A stretch of 64,000 nt of DNA from the NCBI GenBank assembly GCA_003255025.1, contig QANY01011424.1:468862-532861 (forward strand). Reading direction: 5' to 3'. The notes below the pieces were generated by a model. That model was not told the origin of the DNA. It made no database searches and was given only the letters and a program-made list of their open reading frames with translations. Positions 10,131 to 23,035 of the stretch are shown here, one piece after another. The position numbers and the translations under genes were made by a program. The stretch is from Datisca glomerata. Taxonomy: Eukaryota > Streptophyta > Magnoliopsida > Cucurbitales > Datiscaceae. Positions within the stretch are counted from its first letter, which is position 1. Every line of letters begins with the position of its first letter.

Positions 10131-12373
10131 TTAAACATCGCTAGGGATAGGATTAAGACGGATTGCAGGGCAACAAACAACAGGAAATGCCATTTCAGCA
10201 GCAAATCCATGTCCAGGTCTCATATCAACTCTCTCTACTTTCCAATCAAAGCATTGTACCAAAGCTGCTATTGCTTGTGGAATTACCATCATAGCCATTG
10301 ACGAACCTACACACCCTCTCTTCCCGCTCCCAAACGGTATATACCTGTCGCAGAATTAATTCAAATATATAAATTCGTCTTATTTACCTCATCAACAGCT
10401 TAATTAGACTTTTAGGATTATTGACTATTTAAAGTACCTAAAATTTTGACCCTTGATTTCCATCTGATGATCTCCCATCCTCTCCTCTGATCCTTCCATG
10501 AATCTCTCCGGCACGAATTTGTCGGGGTCCGTCCACGACTCCGGGTCTCGCATCACGGCGTAAGCGTTGACTATTACTCTGGTTTTGGACTTGATTATGG
10601 AGCCGTTGATTTTGCAGTCTTCTGCACATTCCCTGATGATCAAGGGTGCTGTTGGGTGAAGTCTTAGAGTTTCTTTTATGACTGCTCTGAGATAGGGGAG
10701 GTTTGGGACGTCTGATTCTTTGACTAACTTGTCGGGACCCACAACTGCGTTGATTTCGTCCCTTAGCTTCTGGATTGTTTCTGGACGGTTCAGAAGCTCT
10801 CCCATTGCCCACTGGATTGCTGCTGATGACGTATCTGTCCCCGCCATGAATATGTCCTAATTAATAACCATTTATATTTCCAAAATGTTAGTAATACAAC
10901 TCTGTGTACCGTGTACGTGTGTGTATATATATATATATATATTCAATTGAGATAATTGAAAGTTTATATATTGAATTAATACTGCATGTAGTATAAAATA
11001 ATGAATCTAAACTATTTTATTTCTAATGTACAACAATCACATGACAGATGAAAATACTACGGGAATATATAGGAAATATGATATTGCGAGATACATCAAA
11101 TATTCTTAATAAAAATTAAATCGAGGGCACAAATGAATATGTATTCATATAAGCTAAATTGAATACATAAATTGTATGTAATAATAATATTTGTATCAAT
11201 TAATTAAATACGTACACACAAATAGATATGTAGATATATAAATGACCACATACAACGTGTAAATATGTCCTATGTTTTTAGAAAATAATAATGTTAGTGA
11301 ATTGATCGGTGTCCGCATGACAATATCGTTTATGTCCGTGATTCTTAGCATATAATCACATTTAATCTTAATATTTCAAATTAGGAAGATGAAAAACAAT
11401 TGAACAAAGAATAAATAAAAAAACAAGTAGGTAGCAATAAGTGAATTTTATAAAAGCTCACAAGCATAAAAGACTTGATATCTTTCCTGGATAGCTCAAT
11501 CTCAGCGGTTGGATCTCTATGTATCTCCAACAAAATATCCATCAAATCTTTCCTTCCATCACCATCGTTGATTATAACCTTCTTTTCATGATCAACCATG
11601 ATTCTCTCCACCAACCGATCAAATCTTCCCAAAGTTTCCACAAATTTTCTGACATTTCCAGAAAAATCAAACACCTTAAGAAAACCCAACACATCCCCAA
11701 CACTTAATTTGCCTGCCAACTCATTAATATCTCTAGTCAATTCCTTAATCTCCTCAGCCTCATTCTCACTCCCTGAACACCTCGTACTTAAAGCCATCCG
11801 ACATATAATATTATTGGTCAATGTTGTTGACTCCGTACTAAGATCAGATAATTTTTCTTCTCTCGAATTTCTAGTTATCCTTTTCACCAACTTTATAATC
11901 TCATCTTGTCGAATATCAACAAATAGATTCAGTTGGGGTACAGACAGTAACCTAGTCATGCATAACTTTTTCATGAATCGCCAATACGCACCGTACTGGG
12001 CCATGACAAACCGTGACCCTCTGTAGATAAAGTATTCAGAGGATCCGAATTCAGGCCTGGAAATGAAATTAGGCTCATTGGTTTTGAGAATTTCTTTGGC
12101 GACATCGGCAGTTGAAGCCACGACGCACGTGGATGCACCTATTCGGAGATGAATAAGTGGGCCGTGACGGCGGGATAGGCCCTGGAAACATGTGACAAGG
12201 ACTGGGGTTATGAGGTGGAGGTGGCCGATGATGGGGAGGGCCGGTGGGCTCGGCGGTGGATTGCCGGAGGTTCGTGGCTTTAGATATGATTTTATTAAGT
12301 AATGGAATAGAAGGGATGCGATGAAGCTAATGCATACTACTTGGTATGAGAACATGTCACTAGCTATGGCCAT
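10131..12373 (-). CDS. Cytochrome P450, CYP71 clan, CYP93/CYP705/CYP712-like; three exons, 514 aa
   Basis: Exons on the minus strand: 12373-11462, 10856-10438 and 10344-10131 (912 + 419 + 214 bases, in frame throughout, stop TAA at 10133-10131). Introns are 605 bp (phase 0) and 93 bp (phase 2), both GT-AG. The protein is a heme monooxygenase anchored in the ER by an N-terminal hydrophobic helix (about residues 8-24), then a proline hinge PPPSPPALP. Key motifs: I-helix AGTDTS (309-314), ETLR of the ExxR motif (366-369), PERF (420-423) and the heme loop PFGSGRRGCVG with Cys455. The length is normal for the family. I start at the ATG at 12373, which has a good context (GGCCATGG), instead of 12454, which would add 27 unlikely residues. 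Exon 1 resembles CYP93A-type proteins (GHLHL, CVVAST, PYG-like YWRFMKKLC). The substrate cannot be told from sequence. Confidence 0.93.
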
Positions 12374-12399
12374 GGCCTTGTGCCAAAGTTTGATGTTTG

Positions 12400-12426
12400 G
12401 ATATGAGCTTATATAATATATATATA
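12400..12426 (-). promoter_or_regulatory. Possible TATA region of the P450 gene
   Basis: On the minus strand a run of TA dinucleotides ending in TATTATATAAG lies about 30-55 bases upstream of the chosen ATG. An unresolved base (12427) sits beside it. The 5' leader would be very short, so a more distal start of transcription is also possible. Confidence 0.3.
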
Positions 12427-12427
12427 N

Positions 12428-14057
12428 TATAGATGTGGTGATATATGTACTCACACTTTAGTTAATGATGAGAAATAATACGGTAAACATGATTTTAGTC
12501 CCTATATAATTTTTATATTTTTTTATTTATTCTTTGTCTTATATTACGTACGGATATTTATTTTTAAAATGAGAAATCTATAAACAAAAATTGTTGAAAA
12601 TCATTAAAATAAAATTTATTTTATTAGTTTTAGGGTACAGTCCAAACTCTTCAAATTGTCAAAAAAACGAATTATATAAGTGATTTTGCTGTGATCAAAT
12701 TTAAAATTAGCTTATTGTCAATAATGATAGAGATCAAATCCGTTGGCTAATTCGTCCATCCAAAATATTGTCCAAAGAATAACATTTTATATCAAGATAT
12801 GATTGTCATTAAATAAGATTATCATAAAACATATAATAGTTGGTATTGTTAATTATACAGCGTTGCATTATTATTTGTAAAGAAACTAAGTTGATGTGCC
12901 TTAATTAATTAAAAAGACAACGATCAAAAGGGATCCCGTTAGATATTGAGACGGGTGTCACCGTCGAACTCATTATCACATGAATAAAAATGTTATAATC
13001 CCACAATACATAATATCATTAATAATATGAAATATATGTGTAATGTTTAGTCTCACGTTACATATAATTTAAGTGAAGTATAGAACTTATAATATTTTAC
13101 ATAGCATTGCTCACAAGAGATCCCCATTATCAATCCAGAATGGATGTCACTGTTTGAGTTTGGTAGAAAAGACTAAAAAAAGTTGTCTCCATTTAGGTGA
13201 TCAAGTAAATGAGAGCATAGATTAATGAAATCATGTAAGTTGTGGTCCTAGAGAATTGTGTGATACGAAAGGTCATGGGGTCATTGTCATGATCTCATCT
13301 CAAGGATTTATATTGGGAGTGGCTACGTTTATTTATGGTTAACTACTCCAATGCCCCCTCACATTTTTGTCTAATCTCATTCAAAATTTAGAGTAGTACG
13401 CTGATAAGTAATTAATTAAGTTTTGAATGATCAAGTGATGTGTCAATTATTATAGGTTACTTTAAATTTGTCAAATCATTTTAATTAGTTATCAAACATC
13501 AATTGATAAATGATTGACACATTATTTGATCACTTAAAACTTGATCAATTACTTGACCATTCTAGAATTATTCTTAAATTTAACACTAATATCCATAGTG
13601 TTTTTATTTCTTTCACGTGAACCCCTACCATTACTTCTGCCAAAAAACTTGTTGGATTTGAGATCACGTGAAACCCATGTGATTCTAAAAGAGGATAAAT
13701 GAGTCATTCAATGATCCTAAATAAAATAAACTCTTGAATACTTCAAGATCATTAGTCTCTAGATATATTGAAAATAAGAAATGAATATCTTTTTTTTTAA
13801 TTTTAGCATGTGACAATAGAACGAAAGCATCTTATAATTGTCTTCAGGTGAATCTTGAATTAATTACAATGTGAATTTCTTAGACTTCCAAACTTTATAA
13901 TAGTTTATATTGGCACCCAGATCTCTTCGAATATCTTCTAATATGTTTTGACTTATATATTCGTCCAATACTCATGTATTTGAAACTTATACAATGACGA
14001 ATCAATGACCAATAAGCTTGATGAAGTTCATGTTGCAAGATGTGTCAAAAGGGCACG
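12428..14057. other. AT-rich upstream region of the P450, containing a foldback element
   Basis: No coding signal. It separates the P450 promoter from the copia LTR at 14058. The only structured sequence recognised is the inverted repeat at 13408-13552. Confidence 0.5.
13408..13552. mobile_element. MITE-like foldback element
   Basis: The left arm 13408-13451 (GTAATTAATTAAGTTTTGAA...) and right arm 13509-13552 are inverted copies, matching at roughly 37 of 44 positions by eye, around a 57-base loop. Weaker inverted similarity continues outward for about 30 bases, to 13375 and 13590. No coding capacity. A small AT-rich inverted repeat about 1 kb upstream of a gene start fits a MITE; no target duplication was settled, so the superfamily is not assigned. 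Confidence 0.6.
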
Positions 14058-14594
14058 TGTTAGAAATATAAAATAGAGACAAGATACAAAGAATTAACTA
14101 AGAAGATCAAGCAACGATTGAAGATTTATAACAAGAAGGCATATGGGTTTTAAGCTTATATGCTTTTGGGTGAAGATGGATTTCAACTTGGGGCTTTGTC
14201 TATTTATAAGTCATCTACAACTAATTTCCTTAATAGAAGCCACCAAATCTCTCCACATATGCCTGCAGTTTACCCAAGTCAAGTGGATATTCCAACTAGA
14301 TTTTATCTAGATGGTTTTACGTCACCTGATAGAGTCCTCCAAAACAAACTTCCATCAAGTTGATTTGGTCAAACTCAATCACTTATAACAAAATGATACA
14401 TGTACATGTAATATGCCGTTAATAACAATAACATACATATAAATATATAATAGCATGCAACATGAATATATGTATTTATGTATGTGGTGCACCAAAATGT
14501 AATGTGAGGTTCTTTCCAAATAAATGGATTTACCCATCACATAGAGATGTCTCAAAACACAATGGATGGGCTTTTTGGCAACATTTATCCAACA
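14058..14594 (-). repeat. 3' LTR of the minus-strand copia element, 537 bp
   Basis: On the minus strand it starts TGTTGGATAAA directly after the purine tract AGTGGGAGA and ends TTCTAACA, with inverted termini TGTTGG/CTAACA. A TATAAATAG promoter element lies at about 14201-14209 (minus strand). The 5' partner LTR is not in the window. Confidence 0.75.
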
Positions 14595-14639
14595 TCTCCC
14601 ACTTGGCCTGAAAGTCAATATATTTCAATCATCTCTTAA

Positions 14640-17600
14640 GCCCATAGCAAAAACATGTTTCTTGAATTCTTCATAATTTATATGCTTGGTCAAAGAGTCA
14701 ATAACCATCCCTTTCGTCGAGATATAATTCACAAGCAAGTCTTCCTTCTGAATTACATCCAAGATGTAATGATATTGTAGTCCTATATGTTTGCCTCTTG
14801 ATCCAACTTCTCCATTTCTAATAGTTGCAATCGTTGCTTGATTATCACAAAATAGAGTTACCTTGTTGTTGGTTATATGACTAAGTTTCAGATTCTCTAT
14901 AAATTTTTTTTATCCAAACAACTTCGATAGCAGCAGTACCACATGCTATAAATTCAGCTTCCATTGTATAGTAAGCTACACAACTTTGTTTCATACTGGC
15001 CCATGATAAAGCTCCACTTCAAAATATAAATATATGATCGGAAGTTGATTTTTTATCACTATGATCTCCTGCAAAGTCAGCATCACAATAGTAAGTGAAA
15101 TTCAAATCTTTACTTAGATATGTTAACTTTAAATTTTTTGTTCCTTATAAATTTCTCAAAAATTTTTGACAGCTAACCAGTGAGGGGTGCCAGGATCACT
15201 TTAAAATCTACTAACAAGGCCTAAAACATAAGATATGTCACGTTTGTGCATAGCATAACATACATTAAACTACCAACAGTTTGTGCATAAGGTTTATTAT
15301 CCATTTCTTTCTTCTCATTTTTCATTTTTAGGAGCCATTTTCTTAGATAATTTTGTGCTTTTATAAATAGGCAAGTCTACTGCTTTAGAAGATTCCATTG
15401 TAAATCTTTGTAATACTTTATTCAAGTAGGCTTCTGGAGAAAGACTAAGTTTCTTCTCTTCTCTATCTCTTATGATCCTAATACCTAACACAAACGAAGC
15501 TTCACCCATATCTTTCTTTTCAAATTGAGATTTTAACAATTCTTTTGTATCATTCAATAAGTTTAAATCATTTGAAGCTACCAACATATCTAAACATATA
15601 ATGATAAAATCACAAAGCTACTCCCCTATTCTTCATGTAAATAAAATAATACCATTGTCTAGAAGATTGTTTAAGCCCATAAAGAGATTTACTCAATTTT
15701 GACACCTTATATATTTCATCAAGTACCCCATATCCCTCTGGTCCCTATATCCCTCTTGTCGTATCATGTATATTTCTTTTTTTAAATCACCATTTAAGAA
15801 AGTTGTTTTTACGTCCATTGGTGTAATTCGAGATCTAAATTAGTAACTATAGACATTAAAATTCTTATCGAAGTAAATTTAGCCACATGTGAATAAGTTT
15901 CTTCAAATCTACGCCTTCTTGTTGAGTATAACGTTTCGCTACTAATCTTACTTTGTATTTATCAATAGTAACGTCTAATTATAATTTCTCTCTTAAAACC
16001 CATATACACCCAATAGCTTTTTGATTTTTTGGTAAGTCTACAAGTTCCCATACTTTATTTTTATTGATAAATTCTATTTCTTATTTCATAGCTTCTTTCC
16101 ATTTATCGGAATCATGATAAAACATATCTTGTGAAAAACTTAAGGGGTCACTTAATTCTTCTTCATTAACAAATGTAAAATAATCGTTTAGGTGAAATGG
16201 AGGTTTTCTATCTCTTCTCAAAGAAGTCAAAGTATCATGTGTTTGTGTATTAGAAGGTATTTCAGTTTCAGTGTTTACAAGTTTCTTTTCTTTTGTTATC
16301 TCAAACAATTCAACAAGTTTTAAAGGTTTTTTATTATCGATAATGTCTTCTGAAAAAGTAACGTCTCTACTTTCTGTTACTCATATTGAACCATCATTAT
16401 TGAAAATAGTAAATCTGTAACCAATAAATGTTTTTGGATATTCTATAAATGTACCTTTTACGGTTTTAGCATCAAGTTTTCCTCTTTGATGACTTGGTAT
16501 TAGGATATGAGCTGAAGAACCCCAGGTCATAATGTGATCTAAGGTTGGCTTTCTACCATTCCAAAGTTCATATGGATTCGTTTGTATTGGTTTTGATATA
16601 ACTCTATTAAGTATATACACGGCATTCTTAATGCTTCTCCCCAAAAATGTTGGCCTAGGTTTGATTGACTTAACATTGATCCCACCATATCAAGTAAAGT
16701 TCTATTACATCTTTCTACAACTCCGTTTTGTTGAGGTTTATAAGCCATAGTTTTTCGATGTATTATTCCATGAGTTGAACAAAAGGCATCAAATATTTAT
16801 GAGGTATACTCACCTCCTCTATCTGTTTGTAAAATTTTAATATTCCTTCCTAATTGATTTTCTATCTCAGATTTATATTTTTTAAATTTTTCTAAGGCCT
16901 CTGATTTTTTATGAATAATACACATGTCCATATCTAGAGTGATCATCTATGAATGTAATGAAATATTCTATAACTCTATGTGTTTTAACATTTAATGGAT
17001 TACAAATATCATAATGAATAATATTTAATAAATTTGGAGATCTCTCTCGTTTATCAAAGGGTTTCTTAATCATTTTTCCACTAAGACATTATTTATAATT
17101 GTTAGAGGTAATATTCATCTTTGGTACTAGACCTACATCACTCATTCTTTTCAACTTATTTTTATTGGCGTGTCCTGGTCTCATATCTCATAAATTAGAA
17201 GTATCAGCATCATCAGTCACATTCCATGCAATATCAATATAACAGAAGAAGTAGATGCAATATTATTATCCATGGCAAAATCATTTACATTCAAACGATA
17301 AATACCATCAGACTTGACTCCCCAAAATAAAATCCTCCCATGTTTTCCAATAGAGACATTTCCAAATCTAAAATGATTTTCATAATCTTTTTCATCAAGC
17401 TGTAAAACAGATAAAAGATTATTTCGCATATTTGGAGCATAGAGCAAGTTTGTAAGAAGAAGAGTGGTTTGTCCAAGTAGATGAAGTTTAAAAGTACCAA
17501 CTCTCAAAACATCACAATAAGTGTTATTACCCATGTATACACGATGGGTGCCGACTTTCACATCTTTCATCTCAACAAAGTGCTCTTTCATTTTTTTCAC

Positions 17601-18200
17601 ATGCCTAGAAGATCCCAAGTCAATCCACCAACCACTTACATCACTATGAGCAAGCAAGGACTCAGATACAACTTCTCAGGTCTTCTTATTGTTGTCATTG
17701 TTTCTATTATTATTGTTATCATTGTTTATGTTCTCAGGACAATTAGATTTATGGTGTCCTGGCTTCCCCCAGTTGTAACAATTGCCTTTAGAAAACTTAG
17801 AATTTTCCTCGATTATTAAATTTATTAAAACATTTTCCACGTTTCCTAAAATCCTTTTTGTTAGGTTTAAAATAATGTTGTTAAGACTTTCAGGATGATT
17901 CGGATCATTGGGCTAAAGCAGTTGTTGAAGAGGTTAAAAGTGATTCATTGTTCTTTTTCTTTCCTCAACGTTGAGCCTCTACTCCTAATATCATTGGTAG
18001 ATTGTTCATAGTTACAAAAGTATTGCCAATGTTTAGGGCTATGACAACAGGCTCTCAAGAGTTTGGTAGGCTATGTAAACAGTGGATACTTGTAATTTAT
18101 CAGGAATATGATTACCTTGGGTTGCAAGTTCCTTAGCAAGCACAATCATTTTATTCACATGTTCCACCACAGAAGAATCAGATTCTTTCATTTTTGCTCA
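14640..18200 (-). pseudogene. Copia gag-pol polyprotein, heavily mutated
   Basis: Domains in order on the minus strand: gag knuckle near 17760-17690 (CYNWGKPGHHKSNC, where the second Cys of CX2CX4HX4C is Trp); protease with WWIDLGSSRHV (17217-17657), active site D-L-G instead of D-S-G; GAG-pre-integrase (NNLLSVLQL); integrase with YKPQQNGVVERCNRTLLD (16539-16748) and the NAVYILNRV and PYELWNGRKP blocks (16381-16644); RT part with MLVASNDLNLL and DMGEASFVLGI (15315-15587), where the YVDD box is damaged (a reading-frame break at the second Asp). Stops and frameshifts separate all blocks. A normal copia polyprotein would be about 1,300-1,400 codons in one frame, so this copy is dead. Confidence 0.85.
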
Positions 18201-21200
18201 TGTCGCAACGTGCCTGCGACGCGAAGCAGCGATTGAAAAAAAATTATTTAAAAAAAAAATAAATTCGAAGTCACCACCAATCATTTTAGGGTGTAACTGG
18301 TCACCCAATTTTAAAATAAAAATTTTGGTCTATGAAAACTCAAAGTTGGTTCGGGAGTCATTTGTGTGTGTGGAAGGTATTAGCACCCCGCAACATCCAT
18401 TGTTAAAATGGTTACCCAAATTTAATCAAATGTTATCCAAATTATATTTTTAAATAAGATTCAAGAAATTAATTTTTGAATGTCCCATTTGGTACATTTT
18501 TCATCATAAAAATGGACAAAATAAATTACCTTTAATTGGTGGTACAAAAGACCATTGAAAAATTATTTTTTATATATATTTTTTTAAAATCAAAACATTA
18601 TCGGAGTTACTCTCAGTATCCTAAAAATAACTCATCACCTTGGTAGTTCGAGAAATTTAGTATCCCAAAAATCCCAAAGTCTTTCGTCGAATTTTTTTAA
18701 TTTGAAAAAAGTAATGAAATTAACAAAAATTAAATTTAATTGCTAAAAGTTTGATTCATACATATACAAACAGTAATTCCAATGATAAGAGAATGAGACA
18801 AAGATCACATTATAACAAGTAATAATAAGAGTGCTACATAAATGAAGATGTAAAAGAAAATAAATGTTAATAACTACAAAAAAGGAAGTGAAAAAAAGAA
18901 TAGAAATAAAATTAGGATGATAAATGATTGTAGAATGTCAAATTATAGGAAATGTAAAAAGTTGAGATTATATGTGAAGCATGTATAAAAAACATGCAAG
19001 ACATAAAATAAAAAAGGACACACTATAATTGTCGCAACGTGCGCGCGACGCGAAACGACGATTAAAAAAATCATTTTTTTGAAGGAAAAATAAATTTGGA
19101 GTCGCCACCAATCATTTTAGGGTGTGATTGGTCACCCAATTTTAAGATGAAAATTTTGGTCTACGAAAACTCAAAGTTGGTTCGGGAGTCGTTTGTGTGT
19201 GGGGAAGGTATTAGCACCCCACAACACCTATTATAAAATGGTTACCAAATTTAATCAAATGTTATCCAATTTTTTATTTTAAGGCAAATGTTAAAGGGAT
19301 TCATTTTTGAATATCCCATTTGGTGCATTTTGTATCATAAAAATGAACAAAATAAATTACTTTTAATGGGTGGTTCAAAGATCATTGAAAAATTATTTTT
19401 TGTATTCTTATATCCTTTTAAATAAAAACATTATTAGAGTTATTCTCGGCGGTATCCCAAGAATGACTCCTCACCTCAGCAGTTCGAGAAGTTTGGTATC
19501 CCGAAAATCTCAAAGTCCGTTGTCGGATTTTTTTAGTGAAAACTAAATAAAAAAATTTACAAAATTTAAATCAAATTGTTATGGTTTTAATTTACGACCG
19601 TCAACTTTGAGGATAAAAGAATAAAATAATAATCACATACAACCGTGACATATGAAAATAATACATATATAAATAAGAAGAGATAACAATTATAAATAAA
19701 AAAAGAATAATGGAAATAAATGTTAGAGATGATAAATATGTATGATAAATTTTAAAAAAAATATGCATGGTGAAAATAATAAAACAAGACGTGAAATAAT
19801 TAAAAATAAATTACGACAAACTAATAATAACTATTAAAAAATAGAAAAATAAACAAACAAAAAAATAAAAAAAATAAAGTAAAAAAGAGGGTGATGTCAC
19901 CCTCTGTTAAGTGACAGATGGTGACATCACTCTCTGTCTTTTTTTTAATATTTTCATTTTTTCTTACATATATATATATATTTGTTTAGTAAATAAATTG
20001 ATAATAAAATTTTTATGTGTAAAATAAATTAAACTATAAAAAATGCTTAATTTCATACATGATTAGCATGATCATGCTTTTTTTACTACATGATCTATTA
20101 GTTACCATTTTTATTTCTTCACTCAATATTAATCAAATAGCAAAAGAATGGTCATGAATGGTAATTAATTTAAACAAGTGTCACTAAAAATAAATAAATA
20201 ATTTTGTTTGGGATATAAATATATCATTTTTTATTTTTGGACTACTTAGTTCACTAATTATCATTTTTCATTTCTTCCTTCATTGCTAAGAATGATCATA
20301 GATTATAACTAGTTTAAATAAGTGTCACTAAAAAATCCATAAAACTTTCAAAATAAAATAATTTTTGTTTGGGATATAAATATATTATTTTTTATTGGAC
20401 TACTTAGTTCACTAATTATCATTTTTCCTTTCTTCCTCCATTGCTGAGAATGATCATGGATTGTAACTAGTTTAAACAAGTGTCACTAAAGAAAATCCAT
20501 AAAACTTTCAAAATAAAATAATTTTTGTTTGGGATATAAATATATCATTTTTTATGTTGGACAACTTAGTTCACTAATTACCATTTTTCCTTTCTTCCTT
20601 CATTGCTAGGAATGATCATGGATGGTAACTAGTTCAAACATGTGTCACAAAAAATAACCTAAGAATGATCATGGATAGTAACTAGTTCAAACATGTGTCA
20701 CAAAAAATGATGGTCAAAAAATTAAAAAGAAAAGAAGAGAAGATTTGTAAGAACATAAAATATCAAAGCTTAAAATATTTGCATCATCTTGTATAGAGGT
20801 TTTACTCTCTATTTTATGTATTTTTATGTATGAAAAATTATCATAGGAGATCTTTTCATCAAATGTACATTTTCAACCCATTAAATGGTTTATTCACATT
20901 GAATTGATCTTACACCCCTCAAAATTTTATCCTCATTCTCATTAATTGAGTTTATGACAAAAAAAATCTCATCATCAAACTTATAGAGAGAAAAAATATA
21001 TGAAAAATAAACTTAAGATTAAAATTAGGAGAAATGACAAAGAATGAGCAAACAAACCTATATATAGAAAATGAAACTAAGAAATATCAAATACATGAGT
21101 ATGAAAAAGAGAGATGATTAATTAGAATGAACAAAATATATTGTAAGCTAAAATATAAGAAGAGATTTGAACTACCTTAATAAAAAAAAATGAGAAGATG

Positions 21201-22891
21201 GAAGATGAATAGAAATGAAAACTCACATTCTTTCTCTTTTTCACTACTTTCTCAAAACCTCTCTTTCTCTCTCTAAAATCCCTTCTCTTCCTCACTCTCC
21301 CCAAATCTCCCCTTCCAAGTGAAGACATCCCCTCTATTTATAGCCAAACTTAGGGCTTCACTTTTTTAATTTTAATCTTTTGTTACTTTTCTGTATTTTT
21401 AGTCCTTGGACAAATTTTCTTATTTTTTAGGCATTGGGCTATTTTTCAAATCATACACATAGTCATAGACTAGTATATGGGCAAAAAAATAAAATTTATA
21501 TTTTTAAAGTATTGGACCGGATAAAATATGGTATCTACAATAATAAATAACAAAAAGAAAAGAAAATATTAAAAAAAATCAAATGACAGAAAGCTATAAC
21601 ATTATTGATGTAGCTTTCTTTGCCGCATAAGAGACGAAAGCTATAACATTATATTATTATTGATGTCATCTCTTTGTTGCAAATTTTTAAAATAATAATA
21701 ATACTAATATAATGATGATGATGATGATAAATAAATAAGTGAAAAAAATAAAAGAAAGATATGCTTTTTTATTTTTGACTACTTAGTCTATTATTTATCA
21801 TTTTTCTTTCCTTCCCTTATTACTCATTGCTAATCAAATAGTAAGTGAATGATCATGGATAGTAACTAGTTCAATGAGTGTCACAAAAATGATGAACAAT
21901 AAAATTTTAAAATAAAATAAAATATTTTTTGGCATATAAATTTACCCTTTAGTTTTTGACATAGTTAGTTCACCAATTATCATTTTTTATTTCTTCATTC
22001 ATTATTAGAAATGATCATAGATGATAACTAATTTAAACAAGTGTCACAAAAATGATGAAAAAAAAGACTTGTAAGAACATAAAAAAATTTAAGCTTAAAT
22101 ATTTGCATAATCTTGTATAGAGATTCTACTCTCTATTTTATGTATTTTTATGTAAGAGAAATTATCATAGGAGATCTTTGCATCAAATATACATTTTCAA
22201 CCTATTAAATGGTTGATTCACATTGAGTTAATTTTACATCTCTCAAAAGCTTTATCCCCATCCTCATTGATTGAGTTGATGACAAATACATCTCATTATC
22301 AAACTTGTAAAGAAATCATCAATGCATGAAAATAAAACTTAAGATTAAGAGTATGAGAAATGATAAAGAATGAATAAACAACTTATGTATGGAAAAAGAA
22401 ATAACAAAAAAATATCAGCTAAATGAGTATGAAGAAGAGAGTTGATGAAAAATAATGAACAACATATATTGTAATCTAAAGTGTAAAAAATTTAAACTAC
22501 CTTAAGAAAAAAATGGAAGAAGATGAAAGATGAATATAAATAAGGACTCTCTCTCTTAGAAAGTCTCTCATATTTTTTCACACACTCTCCCTCTAAAAGA
22601 TATTCTCTCCTTCTCTCTCAAGGCCTCTCTTTCACTCTCTAAAATCACCTTTCTTTCTCTCTCTCCAATCCTCCTTTCAAGTGAAGACTTCCCCTCTATT
22701 TATAGACAAACTTAGGGCTCACTTTTTATTTTTCGTCATTTTGCTCTTTTTTAGTCCTTGGACAATTCTTCTTACTTTTAGTTCTTGGGCTATTTTTCAA
22801 ATCATACATATAGTGTTACACTAGTATATGGACCAAAAAAATAAAATTTGTATTTTTAAAGTATTGGACTGGATAAAATACGGTATCTACA
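18201..22891 (-). repeat. Ogre-like 3' LTR, interrupted by a nested solo LTR
   Basis: The outer LTR is 18201-19024 plus 21540-22891 (one copy of ATAAT belongs to it), about 2.18 kb when joined, close to the 2,200 and 2,081 bp of the two LTRs at 42382 and 53959. A minus-strand TATAAATAG lies at 22704-22699 and following, about 190 bases from the LTR start. The left edge is TGTCGCAACG after GCTCA. Confidence 0.85.
19030..21539 (-). repeat. Solo LTR of the Ogre-like family, with target duplication ATAAT
   Basis: Plus-strand ends are TGTCGCAACG and GGTATCTACA. Both flanks are ATAAT (19025-19029 and 21540-21544), a perfect 5-base target duplication, so this is one insertion reduced to a solo LTR. 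Length is 2,510 bp, longer than sister LTRs because of extra copies of a 160-bp internal repeat (GGGATATAAATAT starts at 20210, 20371 and 20531). A minus-strand promoter TATAAATAGAGGGGATG lies at about 21342-21326. An inverted GTGATGTCAC/GTGACATCAC pair lies at 19891-19933. Confidence 0.93.
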
Positions 22892-23035
22892 ACTGCCATT
22901 GTTTGTTCATGCTTCTAAACTTAGAAGGTGCACAAAGGTGTAGATTAGTATTTTGATCGAGAAAAGACTATATGGATAAGGGAAATAGAATCCTCGACTT
23001 ATTCGGGTTTTATGAAATGACGGAATTATGAAATT

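Larger units (their letters stand above)
14058..18200 (-). mobile_element. Ty1/copia element, minus strand, 5' part lost to a nested insertion
   Basis: Read on the minus strand: gag tail (18200-17660), protease (17657-17217), integrase (about 17130-16381), reverse transcriptase and RNase H (about 16320-14640), purine tract AAGTGGGAGA, then 3' LTR (14594-14058). At 18200 the gag frame stops where an Ogre-like LTR begins (TGTCGCAACG, 18201). The missing gag start and 5' LTR should lie on the far side of that insertion, but beyond 25255 the sequence is an unrelated DC1 gene, so the locus was later rearranged or truncated. Confidence 0.85.

Noticed and set aside
10032..10301. Plus-strand 89-codon frame
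   Set aside because: Antisense shadow of the last P450 exon.
11519..12026. Plus-strand frames of 62 and 142 codons
   Set aside because: Antisense shadows of P450 exon 1.
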